Part shown: positions 16,080 through 24,245 of the stretch, in pieces | Layout of the letters: every line of letters begins with the position of its first letter | Numbering within the stretch: position 1 is the stretch's first letter | NCBI GenBank assembly: GCA_006503475.1 | Contig: RSEH01000386.1 | Coordinates: 1-29,744, forward strand | Length of the DNA: 29,744 nucleotides | Reading direction: 5' to 3' | From: Stentor roeselii | Taxonomy: Eukaryota; Ciliophora; Heterotrichea; Heterotrichida; Stentoridae | Translations under genes and position numbers: made by a program | Notes under the pieces: model-generated | Databases searched by the model: none | Told to the model about the DNA's origin: nothing | What the model saw: only the letters and a program-made list of their open reading frames with translations

Positions 16080-16790
16080 TTAAAAAAACAACAACCTATT
16101 CTGTCTAGCATCCAAAGTATTTTCACAAGCTTTAACAGCACCCTTAAGTTTTTCCTCCATATTTTCATAAGTTTTAAGTAGTGTCACAAGTTTTTCAATT
16201 TTTTTCGAAATATTATTAAAATGCGTGCTTTCCATAGGCCACATTTCCAGATTTTCCCTTAACTTAGGTAAAGTAGTCATAATAACCTTAATGCGAGTCT
16301 TCACAAAATTGAGTTCTTCTCTGTACTTTAAAATCGAATTATTAAATTCTTCTTCATTTTCACTCATCAAAAAAGTATCAGAGTCCTCTTTCTGGTCATT
16401 TCTTATAATTCTTCGTGTTCTCCATTCAAAGTCCTCGTTTTTCTCATGGAAACGAGGAATATATATCGCTTGTCTCATGTTTTCCTGTAATTTACATAAG
16501 TTAGTGATTTCAGGCCTTTCGACTTTCGGAAGAAAAAAGCATGAATTGGAATGAATCGGAAGAAGACGACGCTTTTGGAGCTTTTTTACTTGCTTGTCTA
16601 ATGAATAGTCTTCAGGCTTTTTGTGCATGAATGAGTTGTTTTTTTGCTTGATTTTTTTTATTTCGCAGGTGTAAAGACGACGCACCATAGTTCTTGTGAT
16701 TTTTCGCTGTTCTTTACGTTTTTGCTTTTTAGTTAGTTTCAGTTCTGGAAGACTTGAGGATTTATTCATGATTGATGAGGTTTTATTCAT
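16080..16790 (-). CDS. Basic hypothetical protein with C-terminal helical region (236 aa)
   Basis: The first ~80 residues are very basic (KLTKKQKRKEQRK, then KKIKQKNN and KKLQKRR). The middle has IPRFHEKNEDFEWRTRR and an acidic patch. The last ~100 residues are helical and could form a short coiled coil. It has no membrane span or recognised motif. Spaced IPxF- and LPKV-type elements are seen in some cytoskeletal ciliate proteins, but no family can be named. The + strand upstream of the ATG (16791-16891) contains only one C, as at other minus-strand genes here. Confidence 0.65.
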   Translation of the reverse strand: MNKTSSIMNKSSSLPELKLTKKQKRKEQRKITRTMVRRLYTCEIKKIKQKNNSFMHKKPEDYSLDKQVKKLQKRRLLPIHSNSCFFLPKVERPEITNLCKLQENMRQAIYIPRFHEKNEDFEWRTRRIIRNDQKEDSDTFLMSENEEEFNNSILKYREELNFVKTRIKVIMTTLPKLRENLEMWPMESTHFNNISKKIEKLVTLLKTYENMEEKLKGAVKACENTLDARQNRLLFF

Positions 16791-17120
16791 ATTGATTATT
16801 GGGTAAGAGTTTTTTTTAGGGGTTGATTTGGGAGAGTTTTAGGAAGGAGATTTTTTCGAAGTTAGAGAGGTTTTTTTGGATGAAGGGTTTTCAGAAATTT
16901 TTATTTCAAGTAGTAGGAGTATTTACAAGTTGCTTTATAGAATGAAGTGATTCACTAGTCATCAACCAGAAAAAATTTCATCTAATATAAGCTAAAATCA
17001 ATTTTCACTAAATCCCCATAAATACAAAACCTAAAAAAAAATACTAAAAACCCTTGAAACATCTCCAATCCCCCCAAGATGACCTCTAAAAATCCTAAGC
17101 ACCTCCATAATCTACCTACT
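16791..17120. other. Intergenic region between two minus-strand genes
   Basis: No gene was found. 16791-16891 has one C on the + strand (16857) and is the likely leader of the gene ending at 16080. The part near 17000-17120 is C-rich and G-poor, the 3' flank of the next minus gene. A minus-strand frame through 16982-17314 is discounted because it overlaps the kinase-like gene. Confidence 0.45.
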
Positions 17121-18713
17121 TTAAAAACTCCCTTTCCTCTGAGGGTTTCTATGAGGACTAAGATATCCAGTATTTTCATCTTCATGAATAGAATGATCAC
17201 TACCTCCACTAGCGCCACTTCCCTCACTACTTCTACTATCTTCCCTACTAATTTCACTATCCATTTCCTCTTCACTAGCAATACTCCTAACAGAAATTTC
17301 TCCAACAATTCCATCTCTATTTAAATTGACAGGTCTTGGCTGATTCAAGTCAAATTCAACACTTCCCGAAACAATAGACCCGATTTCTGGAGGTTCACTA
17401 AAAGAGTCTTCAGTTTGATTATCTTTTTTCACTTCTTCAACCTGAACAACATTTTTCTGAGTTCCTTGAAAGAACCTTTCAAAAAGTTCTCCTTTATTGA
17501 CTTTAGTTTTGATGATTTCATGTGCAATCTTTGTACTCCAAATATTTCTAGCAACGAAGTTAAACTCTTCATGAACCATGACAGTTTGTTTTCGAGTCTC
17601 ATCAAATATTTTCTCTCCTTTGTAGACCTGCCGAAGACATCTGACGATTGTTGCATGACACAATCCGAGTGACCTATCTAAATTACTTGATTCAACTTTA
17701 GGAACAAGACATTCATCAGCTTTTGTGAGAAACCTTTTCTGTATTTCTCTGATATTCGGAAAACTTGCGATGTACTTATTAACAGAAGGGTCAAGTGTCA
17801 TATATTTGCTACGAACAGCGAATCTTTCCATATGTTTTTTTTTTCCTTTAATGAAAATCACGAAAGGAATGCAACTTGAAAATTTTTTCATAAGTTTTTT
17901 TAAAATGCTGATGTTTAAATGAACACCTTCAATAACGATGCTATTTCCACAGTTATGGTAATGTTGGATGACATTTACCAGGTATTCATAGACCTTCTCA
18001 CTTTGTTCCAAGTACCCCTGGATGCATGCCTGCTTGTCAGTGAGTCCTTCTGCATTAGTGAACTTTCCAGCTTCATAAGTGGAACAGAAAAGGACTGGGA
18101 TCTGTTCACGAGGAATCACGTTACGAAGGATGTGGCGGATTGAATCTGTGCTTAACATACTGCTGATTCCTAAACGACTGGCGAGTAAAGACGATAAAGT
18201 GCTTTTTCCGGTGCCTGAAGCACCTCCTAGAAGGACTATCACAGATCTTCGCTTTGAGATCACTTCACATGCGATGTTGAAATCGATCAAGTTGCTCTCA
18301 CCGTTGTAACCTTGACTTTCAAGAGATACCTTCGCGATTGACTCGAAGGCTGATGTCGTTATTATCAGAGCTGGAATGCTTTGGTAGTTCTCGCCTTCCC
18401 GTACTCTTGTTCGAGATTTTACCGTGTCGGATATCTGGGAGAATATGTGGTTTGTTATCGTGTACGTGTCGGCGATCTTTACTCCCATGAACTTAAAGGC
18501 GTCTCTTAGTTGTTGACGATTGTATTTGCTTGCTTGGGCTAAGTTTGGAGGGTATCCTATGTAGATTTGAAGGTGGTCTGGGCAAAGATTGACTTGGTTA
18601 TCAGCAGTGATTTTTTCATGAACTTCCCCAGGCAAAACATAAACAGATTCAATGAAATAGTTTGTCTGCTGGCATCTTTCATCTGAACATACAGGACATT
18701 CAATTCGATTCAT
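17121..18713 (-). CDS. P-loop kinase of the 2-phosphoglycerate kinase-like type
   Basis: This 530-aa protein carries a Walker A motif GGASGTGKST (residues 163-172), followed by LSTDSIRHILR, EAGKFTNAEGLTDKQ, IVIEGVHL and FVIFIKGKKKHMERFAVR. That order matches 2-phosphoglycerate-kinase-like proteins, including the kinase half of plant LPA1-type proteins linked to inositol-phosphate metabolism. An N-terminal CPVC...CQ cluster (C6, C9, C14) and a region near 60-110 may be an ATP-cone-like or regulatory part. The C-terminal ~110 residues are acidic, Ser-rich and disordered. Substrate cannot be told from sequence. The ATG context is TTATAATG. Confidence 0.82.
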   Translation of the reverse strand: MNRIECPVCSDERCQQTNYFIESVYVLPGEVHEKITADNQVNLCPDHLQIYIGYPPNLAQASKYNRQQLRDAFKFMGVKIADTYTITNHIFSQISDTVKSRTRVREGENYQSIPALIITTSAFESIAKVSLESQGYNGESNLIDFNIACEVISKRRSVIVLLGGASGTGKSTLSSLLASRLGISSMLSTDSIRHILRNVIPREQIPVLFCSTYEAGKFTNAEGLTDKQACIQGYLEQSEKVYEYLVNVIQHYHNCGNSIVIEGVHLNISILKKLMKKFSSCIPFVIFIKGKKKHMERFAVRSKYMTLDPSVNKYIASFPNIREIQKRFLTKADECLVPKVESSNLDRSLGLCHATIVRCLRQVYKGEKIFDETRKQTVMVHEEFNFVARNIWSTKIAHEIIKTKVNKGELFERFFQGTQKNVVQVEEVKKDNQTEDSFSEPPEIGSIVSGSVEFDLNQPRPVNLNRDGIVGEISVRSIASEEEMDSEISREDSRSSEGSGASGGSDHSIHEDENTGYLSPHRNPQRKGSF

Positions 18714-18738
18714 TATAATTCAAGTTAATTTTCATTAT

Positions 18739-19305
18739 TTAATTTTGCTTTCTCGTTAAAAATATCGGCTTCTGTGGCCTGGGCGATCCAAGTGAAGTCC
18801 TGGGTGGTTTCGAAGTTTCATCACTTTCACTAAGACTAATATTAACCCTTTCAAGTTCTTTATTAAGTCTCATGATTTCTCCATCTTTGATCTTGAGCGA
18901 ATTATTAACTTTTTCAATAGTGTCCTTAAGTTCCTCAATTTCCTGTGCTTTAGTCGCGTATTCAATTTTAAGTTTAACAAGTTTATCCTCAAGACTTTTA
19001 TTCCCATCAAGAAGTTCCAAATAATTCCTTTCACTGATCAAGTTTTCATTGAATTCTTTCGCCCGATGTTCTTTGATTGCAGTTTTCATTGAATGAACGT
19101 CATTCATCAAGTCCGAGTTTTGCCTTTTCAGGGCATTTGAAGTATTTTGGTAAAACTGAATGTTTTGCAAGGTTTCTTTGACTCGATTTAAAAGAGCTTC
19201 TCTTTTTAACGCTTACCTTTCTTGTCTTGCGTAGAATAACTCTGCTTCATTGCCGATGTAAGAATATTTATATTCGCACTCTTCGCATATCGGCTCTTTT
19301 TTCAT
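18739..19305 (-). CDS. CxxC and coiled-coil protein, two exons (183 aa)
   Basis: The start exon (19217-19305) encodes KKEPICEECEYKYSYIG, with a Cys-x2-Cys pair. A 15-nt intron at 19202-19216 joins it in frame to the long exon. The rest is mainly a Leu/Glu/Lys-rich coiled coil (ERNYLELLDGNKSLEDKL and onward) ending in a Ser/Pro/Arg-rich tail. No family is recognised. Starting at the internal ATG at 19170 would drop the Cys motif; the intron supports the longer form. Its ATG is 4 bp from the divergent TPR-IQ gene ATG. It lies 25 bp downstream of the kinase-like gene's ATG, in tandem. Confidence 0.75.
19202..19216 (-). other. 15-nt intron in the CxxC/coiled-coil gene
   Basis: GTAAGCGTTAAAAAG on the minus strand. 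Removal joins the N-terminal Cys exon to the coiled-coil exon in phase and removes an in-frame TAA. It has A at position 10. Confidence 0.8.
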
Positions 19306-19309
19306 TATA
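19306..19309. promoter_or_regulatory. 4-bp spacer between divergent start codons
   Basis: The sequence CATTATAATG (19303-19312) is a perfect palindrome holding both ATGs, one on each strand, separated by TATA. Both genes' promoters must therefore lie inside the neighbouring coding sequences or be extremely compact. Confidence 0.7.
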
Positions 19310-20389
19310 ATGAACAAATTTTTATATGAAGACCAAACTTTAAGACTTAATAAGCAAGCTGTGCAAGAGTTGAAAGCAGGAAGGACTGAAAAAGCACTTA
19401 ACTTGCTTAGAAGTGCATTGGTGACTATTAAGAAAGTCTTGGAAGACCCTCCTAGAACTCGACTTCTTAGTCAAATTTTCAACACTTTTGGAAACTTGTT
19501 TAAAAAAACTGGAAATCTTGAAGAAAGTCTTCAATTTTTTAAGAAATGTGTTGATTTGGAAATGGGTTTAAGGGAAGAGGAAAAGTCTTATGTTGCTTTG
19601 GCTTATGTCAGTGCCGCAGCGGTTTGTTCTAGTCTTTCGAAGCATTCTTTGTCTTTGAAATATGCTACTCAAGGCATTAATCTTATGAAAAAACTGGTCA
19701 AAATCCATCCGAAAATGGTGAATTCTTTAATTATTGCCTATCATAACTTGGCAGCAGAGTTTAAAATTGCTGGAGATGTTGCAAGAGCTGAGCATGTTTT
19801 AAAAACTGCTTTGAACTTGAGTCATTCGCATCTGGGGCAAGGTCATCCCTTATCAGAAACCTTAGAAAATTCCTTAAACCAGTTAACAAGAACGATAAAA
19901 TCTCGAAACCTTGACTATTTCCACCCTTTTTCCCTAAACGAGCCTTCCAAACTTCCTGAAGTCCGAGGAAAAAGGTCAAACAGTGACAACCGTGACTATT
20001 CCAGAAGACATCCAATGAATAACAGAAGACTAGAAACAGCCTATTTACCAAACGACAGATTAAATCAAAGTTTTTATCAAGTTCCTCTAATACGAGGAAA
20101 AAAAGTAACAGTCAGTGATGAAGAGTCGACCCGAACTGACAAGTCTTTTTCGACTGCAAACTGGAACAAGCGAATCGACCTGCAGAGACATAAAGAAACT
20201 GAAAGAAACGCTGCTGTTATTATTCAGGCCTGGTGGAGAGGACTTACTGCTCGTAAGGAAGTTGCAGAGATTAGAATGAAGAAAGAACTGAAAATTGCAG
20301 AGATTAAAGCGAAGAAAGCTATGGAAGAATATGAAAAACTCAAGGGACAGGCAATGAAAATGAGGAAAAAAAAAGGGAATTATTTTTAA
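19310..20389 (+). CDS. TPR-repeat protein with C-terminal IQ motif
   Basis: This 359-aa protein has TPR units in the first ~200 residues: QAVQELKAGRTEKALNLLRS, then FNTFGNLFKKTGNLEESLQF and YHNLAAEFKIAGDVARAEHV, the last followed by LGxxHPLS as in kinesin-light-chain-like TPRs. After a basic, Ser-rich linker there is an IQ motif (AAVIIQAWWRGLTARKEV, ~residues 300-318), a calmodulin or centrin-binding site, then a charged helix. Centrins are abundant in heterotrich contractile fibres, so a cortical or cilium role is plausible but inferred. The next frame (ArfGAP-like) starts 24 bp after its TAA. Confidence 0.85.
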   Translation: MNKFLYEDQTLRLNKQAVQELKAGRTEKALNLLRSALVTIKKVLEDPPRTRLLSQIFNTFGNLFKKTGNLEESLQFFKKCVDLEMGLREEEKSYVALAYVSAAAVCSSLSKHSLSLKYATQGINLMKKLVKIHPKMVNSLIIAYHNLAAEFKIAGDVARAEHVLKTALNLSHSHLGQGHPLSETLENSLNQLTRTIKSRNLDYFHPFSLNEPSKLPEVRGKRSNSDNRDYSRRHPMNNRRLETAYLPNDRLNQSFYQVPLIRGKKVTVSDEESTRTDKSFSTANWNKRIDLQRHKETERNAAVIIQAWWRGLTARKEVAEIRMKKELKIAEIKAKKAMEEYEKLKGQAMKMRKKKGNYF

Positions 20390-20413
20390 TTAAAAATTTT
20401 AGGTTTGTTTATA

Positions 20414-20986
20414 ATGGTTTCGTCAGAAATTAAAGATAGATTCATTCAGAGACTTTTGAAGTATCAGGATAATAGAAGATGTATTGATTGTGGAGACGAG
20501 AATGTGGAATATGTGAATGTTTCGTTTGGATGTTTTATTTGTGAGAAGTGTTTTATTATACATCTATCGTTGGGACTTCCGGAAAATTTGAAACATTTTG
20601 AAGATTGTTTTGAGATTGATGACCTTCTAAAGTTATCATCAGGTGGAAATACTTCCCTAAAAGAATTCTTCTGCCATTACGAGCTAAACCTAAAAGCAAT
20701 ATCTTACAAATACGTAACGATGTGCTCAGAATACTATAAAAGTCTAATCCTAGCACTTTCCAAAGGTGAAAACTTCGAAACTCCACTTCCATCTCTCTCC
20801 TCAGGGCTAGAAGCATCAATCTTACTAGACTCCTTCGTAGACTCCAACATCGAGTTCTCCAACTTTGAAATATCCAAAAATCCGATAAAAACACAAAAAA
20901 AGTCATTAAAAAGCTCTAATTTTTTTGAAAGACTTGCAAATTCAATATCAAAAGTCTGGACAAAAGGCTCAAAAACCTCGCCATAG
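20414..20986 (+). CDS. ArfGAP-like protein lacking the arginine finger
   Basis: ArfGAP domains promote GTP hydrolysis by Arf GTPases on membranes using a Cys4 zinc finger and a catalytic Arg. This 190-aa protein (ATG 20414, context TTTATAATG) has C23-x2-C26-x16-C43-x2-C46 followed by IIHLSLG, where the family has HRxLG. The arginine finger is thus Leu51. SSGGNTSLKEFF matches the GN-xx-N/L element. The conserved Trp in the domain start is also absent. It lies tandem to a paralogue that keeps the Arg. It may be a catalytically dead Arf binder. The Ser-rich C-terminus has no known motif. Confidence 0.8.
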   Translation: MVSSEIKDRFIQRLLKYQDNRRCIDCGDENVEYVNVSFGCFICEKCFIIHLSLGLPENLKHFEDCFEIDDLLKLSSGGNTSLKEFFCHYELNLKAISYKYVTMCSEYYKSLILALSKGENFETPLPSLSSGLEASILLDSFVDSNIEFSNFEISKNPIKTQKKSLKSSNFFERLANSISKVWTKGSKTSP

Positions 20987-21022
20987 ATATTTTCTTGTTT
21001 TTTTAGATAATAAAGATTCTTT

Positions 21023-21691
21023 ATGGATTGTGCTGCTTCTTTAATTGGAATCAAAGCCTCTGATATGGAAAATTATAGATGCCCTGACTGCCCCGGGACA
21101 TCGACTCATGTCTTGCCGCAGTTTGCTTGCTTTGTTTGTGAACCTTGCAGTATTATTCATAGAAACCTGGGTCATTTTATTAGACATCAAACTGAGATGT
21201 TGTCTGAGGAAGACTTGGCTTTGATGTCGGCTGGAGGCAACAAGGCCCTTAAAGAATTTTTCAAATACTACAACCTTGAGAATCACAAGGTTTCCGATAA
21301 GTATCGCACAAGAGCTGCGTTTTTTTATAAAGAAATGATATCAAAAGTTGCCAAGGATTTGAAAGTAGATGATTTTCCTGATATTCATGAAGGTACTTCA
21401 CTAGTCTGTAATTATGATGAAGTTCTAAGTAATGAAGAAGACAATAAAAGCTGTCAAGGATTTTTTCAAATAAATGAATGTAAAACCAATGATGAACTTC
21501 CTGAAGACTCCACTGAAGACGGAATTTTACTAAAACTCTGCCGTTGTTTTCTCAGAAATGGAAGAAACGTCGCAAGAAAAGTCGGCTGGAAATTAAAAGA
21601 CTTCAAAGAAATCAAAGAAACCACCTCAAAACCGCCTAAGACCTTTCAAAGCGAAATCCTTGGAACTCATTGCGACAAATCAAAACCTTAA
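21023..21691 (+). CDS. ArfGAP-like protein with the arginine finger retained
   Basis: This 222-aa protein is paralogous to the preceding gene. The zinc finger is C20-x2-C23-x15-C39-x2-C42, followed by IIHRNLGHFIRHQTEM, so the catalytic Arg47 is present. SAGGNKALKEFFKYYNL matches the sister gene (GGN-xx-LKEFF). The conserved Trp is again missing, so activity is uncertain. The C-terminal part is acidic then basic, with a CRCFLRNGRN segment that could be acylated or bind membrane (speculative). A 36-bp gap separates the two copies. Likely role: an Arf regulator in membrane traffic. Confidence 0.82.
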   Translation: MDCAASLIGIKASDMENYRCPDCPGTSTHVLPQFACFVCEPCSIIHRNLGHFIRHQTEMLSEEDLALMSAGGNKALKEFFKYYNLENHKVSDKYRTRAAFFYKEMISKVAKDLKVDDFPDIHEGTSLVCNYDEVLSNEEDNKSCQGFFQINECKTNDELPEDSTEDGILLKLCRCFLRNGRNVARKVGWKLKDFKEIKETTSKPPKTFQSEILGTHCDKSKP

Positions 21692-21767
21692 CCTTATTCA
21701 ACTTCATCAATAGGAAAACCTGACTAGTTAAAGTTCAAATAATTGTTTTCTTTAATCCTAGTTAAAA

Positions 21768-22463
21768 ATGGGATGCTGCGAATCAAGAGACGTGAACCCA
21801 GAGAAATCCGTGAGAGACTCAATAAAAAAAGACTACTCTAAAATCAAGCACCTTTCACTCGAGCCTGAATTTTCATCATTCAAGCAACTTTGCCAGGTGC
21901 CTGAGATTTTTTTAACTTTGAAGCGAATTGAAAGACTGAACCAGATAAAAAATTCTGAAGTTTTACATGAAACTTCTTGTTTGAAACTAGAAACTCTAAG
22001 CCAAGGTGACGTTACAATTGAGATTCCAGTTTATAAACTTTCATTGGAATTTCCGTTTTACATCCCGTTGAAGAAGATTCTTGATTCAGTCTTGTTAGGA
22101 AAAACAAGACAAGAGTGGGATGAAAAACTCGTCTTAGTTGAAGACCTTGAAACTGTTTTTCACAGTATTTTTGAATACTCGATTTATTCTGCTGAGTTTT
22201 ATGAAGAAGTCTTTAAATTCACTCATGAAAACTCTGTTGGGGTCATGCTTAGATCTGTCGGCGGGTATGAAAAAAGTGAAAAGTTTATTCGACCTGTCAA
22301 TCATTTCACTCTTTACAATATTTCAGAAAAAAATGAAAACTCTTTCATTGAAATTTTCATTAAAATTGACCCGAAAACTTTTATGGCTGTTATTGTTCAG
22401 CAGGTTTTAAAGGAAAATGTGCTGGCTTGGGGTGAAAAATTGTACCAGTTTTTAAGTAGTTGA
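21768..22463 (+). CDS. START-like lipid-binding protein with MGCC acylation signal
   Basis: The N-terminus MGCC fits N-myristoylation on Gly2 and palmitoylation of Cys3/Cys4, predicting plasma- or organelle-membrane anchoring. Residues ~90-231 have the arrangement of a START/Bet v1-like lipid-binding fold: ILDSVLLGKTRQEWDEKLVL, then beta strands around VFHSIFEYSIYS, GVMLRSVGGYEK, FIRPVNHFTLYN and a C-terminal amphipathic helix. Ciliates have many short START proteins. The ligand is not predictable. TGA stop; about 50 bp downstream begins the tRNA gene. Confidence 0.7.
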   Translation: MGCCESRDVNPEKSVRDSIKKDYSKIKHLSLEPEFSSFKQLCQVPEIFLTLKRIERLNQIKNSEVLHETSCLKLETLSQGDVTIEIPVYKLSLEFPFYIPLKKILDSVLLGKTRQEWDEKLVLVEDLETVFHSIFEYSIYSAEFYEEVFKFTHENSVGVMLRSVGGYEKSEKFIRPVNHFTLYNISEKNENSFIEIFIKIDPKTFMAVIVQQVLKENVLAWGEKLYQFLSS

Positions 22464-22513
22464 GTTTTATGGATTAAGGATTTGTATTTAAGGCGTAGGT
22501 GGAGATTGGGAAT

Positions 22514-22585
22514 AGCGAAGTGGCGCAGTGGAAGCGTGCTGGGCTCATAACCCAGAGGTCGATGGATCGAAACCATTCTTCGCTA
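22514..22585 (+). tRNA. tRNA-iMet(CAT): Initiator tRNA-Met (CAT)
   Basis: A full cloverleaf of 72 nt: acceptor AGCGAAG pairs with CTTCGCT (22578-22584) and A is the discriminator. The anticodon arm is CTGGG-CTCATAA-CCCAG with anticodon CAT. The A1:U72 pair, the GATGGATCGAAACCAT T-arm with A54 and A60, and the AGAGG variable region are signatures of eukaryotic initiator tRNA. The body is nearly identical to the human initiator. U33 is present where vertebrates have C33. It has no intron. Confidence 0.97.
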
Positions 22586-22586
22586 C

Positions 22587-22592
22587 TTTTTT
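22587..22592 (+). terminator. RNA polymerase III T-run terminator
   Basis: TTTTTT begins two bases after the initiator tRNA, the usual Pol III stop signal. Confidence 0.85.
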
Positions 22593-22693
22593 GTTTAGAT
22601 TGAAATAATTTATTAGATATTCGGTGATTTATATTAATAGAATCTTTTAAGATGATTTAATAGTGTTATTCTTTAGATTAATGTTTTAAATTT
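22593..22693. other. AT-rich spacer after the tRNA
   Basis: No feature seen; it joins the tRNA terminator to the tandem repeat. Confidence 0.4.
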
Positions 22694-23026
22694 CAATACT
22701 ATCTGACTAAAATTCATTTTTCACATGAAATCATTGATTTAACCACCGGATGATTAAATATCATTCTTCTTTACATAATTATTCTCCCTTTCAATACTTT
22801 CTGACTAAAATTCATTTTTCACATGAAATCATTGATTTAACCACCGGATGATTAAATATCATTCTTCTTTACATAATCATTCTCCCTTTCAATACTATCT
22901 AACTAAAATTCATTATTCCCATCAACCAAATGAAAAATCATTGATTTAACCACCGGCTGATAAAATATTCTTCTTTTTAAATAAATCTTCTCCCTTTCAA
23001 TACTATCTAACTAAAATCCATTCCCC
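22694..23026. repeat. Tandem repeat, ~98-bp unit, about 3.3 copies
   Basis: Copies start at 22694, 22792, 22890 and 22998 (spacing 98, 98, 108), each opening CAATACT. The first two are almost identical; the third is diverged and the fourth partial. The best conserved core is ATTGATTTAACCACCGG followed by A/CTGAT, with an AATCAT/ATGATT inverted repeat around it. It follows the tRNA gene and precedes a minus-strand gene's 3' end. No coding potential was seen. Confidence 0.9.
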
Positions 23027-23080
23027 ATCAGCCCTCTGTTCCAATCCTAATCCCCAGAAACCCATAAAGACTTCAACCAT

Positions 23081-23788
23081 CTAGACATTAATAAATAACT
23101 TGTGAGCTTTCTTGGCATACCCAGTGGACACCTCATTAGACTTCTTCATTTTTCCATTCGGTGAAATATTCGCGACCGATTTGGTGATCTGAGGTTTAAA
23201 AGTGCACCCATCGAGTTCCTTGTCTTCCTTTTCCTTCTTCGCCCTGTCAATTTTTTCCTGTTTCCGTCTTTGAAGTTCTTCAGCCTGTCGAAACAAGTCA
23301 ACACTGACAGAAGAAGCGAGTTCTTTGCTTTTATCACTGATTCTAGGTTTAAAAGTGCATTCCTTATCAACATCATCGCTTTTTTCAGCAGTTTTCTTGT
23401 TAACTACAGGATTCGTGTAGTTTCTTTCAATGAAGCCTTTGATGTCGCCTTTAGGTTTTACTTTTTTTTCTTCTTCAGGCTTTGGTTCTTCTTCTGGCTT
23501 CGGTTCTACCTTTTTTTCTCTCGGGTTTCTTCCTTCTTTCAAAGCGTTTTGAAGGAGTTTCTGCGACTTTTCGTTTATTTTCGGCTTGAATGAATGCTCG
23601 GTCAAAGCGATTTCTTTTCTTTTCAGGTCGACTGAGTTTAGGAATTCTTTTCCTCGGTTGTACATGTCTTCCCCGCACTTTGAGAACTTTATTGGTGTTC
23701 GACTTTTTTTGTCTGGAGAGGACTTGGAGGGTGTTGTTGATGTTTCGTCGGTTTTTGAAAATAGGATGTTGTCTTCGAAGTCACTCAT
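23081..23788 (-). CDS. TFKP-repeat charged protein (235 aa)
   Basis: This highly charged, mostly disordered protein has three copies of a TFKPxI-type motif: HSFKPKINEKSQKLL (~residue 66), CTFKPRISDKSKELA (~143) and CTFKPQITKSV (~194). The first two are followed by an S-K/Q-K/E-L segment. The middle has a Pro/Glu/Lys repeat (EPKPEEE). TFKP-repeat proteins are widespread in alveolates and uncharacterised, some linked to cytoskeleton. No enzyme or membrane motif. The 110 bases upstream of its ATG (23789-23898) contain no C on the + strand. Confidence 0.75.
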   Translation of the reverse strand: MSDFEDNILFSKTDETSTTPSKSSPDKKSRTPIKFSKCGEDMYNRGKEFLNSVDLKRKEIALTEHSFKPKINEKSQKLLQNALKEGRNPREKKVEPKPEEEPKPEEEKKVKPKGDIKGFIERNYTNPVVNKKTAEKSDDVDKECTFKPRISDKSKELASSVSVDLFRQAEELQRRKQEKIDRAKKEKEDKELDGCTFKPQITKSVANISPNGKMKKSNEVSTGYAKKAHKLFINV

Positions 23789-24245
23789 TTATAAGAGATG
23801 GAGAAAAGTTGGATTTTTTAGGATTTTTTGAATGGAGTTTTTAGTGGGTGTTGAATTTTTGATGAAAAATGAGGTTTAGGATTAGGTTGGTTTGTTGACT
23901 TTGTGTGAAAATTTTTAATTTAAGTTGAAGGATTGAATTTTATTTGAAGATTTTTTAGATTGATAAACCTTTAAAAGATTGAAGAGTGGTTGATAATCAT
24001 GAGAAAATAACAAAGTTAATGATTCTAAATCTAATATTTAATTGAAATCCTTTAATTTCATAACAAAAATAAATCATTCGAACATAACCCAAACCTAATA
24101 ACTTCTACCTAAAATTAACATAAAACTTTCAACTAAAACTCAAAATTTTCTCCAACAATCAACTAAAAATCCACATTTGCTTCATCATTCAAAAAGCCAT
24201 TTCAATTACCTTAAATTCCTAATCAACCATCAAGAATAAATATAC
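23789..24245. other. Intergenic region with composition switch
   Basis: No gene was found. 23789-23898 has no C on the + strand (the minus-sense leader of the TFKP gene is G-free). From about 24050 to 24245 the + strand is instead A/C-rich and G-poor, the 3' flank of the next minus gene. Confidence 0.5.

Noticed and set aside
16982-17314. Minus-strand ORF with Val/Leu-rich translation
   Set aside because: It overlaps the C-terminal coding region of the kinase-like gene in another frame and has no motif.
22694-23026. The tandem repeat as box C/D snoRNAs (GATGAT and CTGA present in each unit)
   Set aside because: Box C is off consensus, the CTGA is lost in copies 3 and 4, and no rRNA complementarity was recognised.
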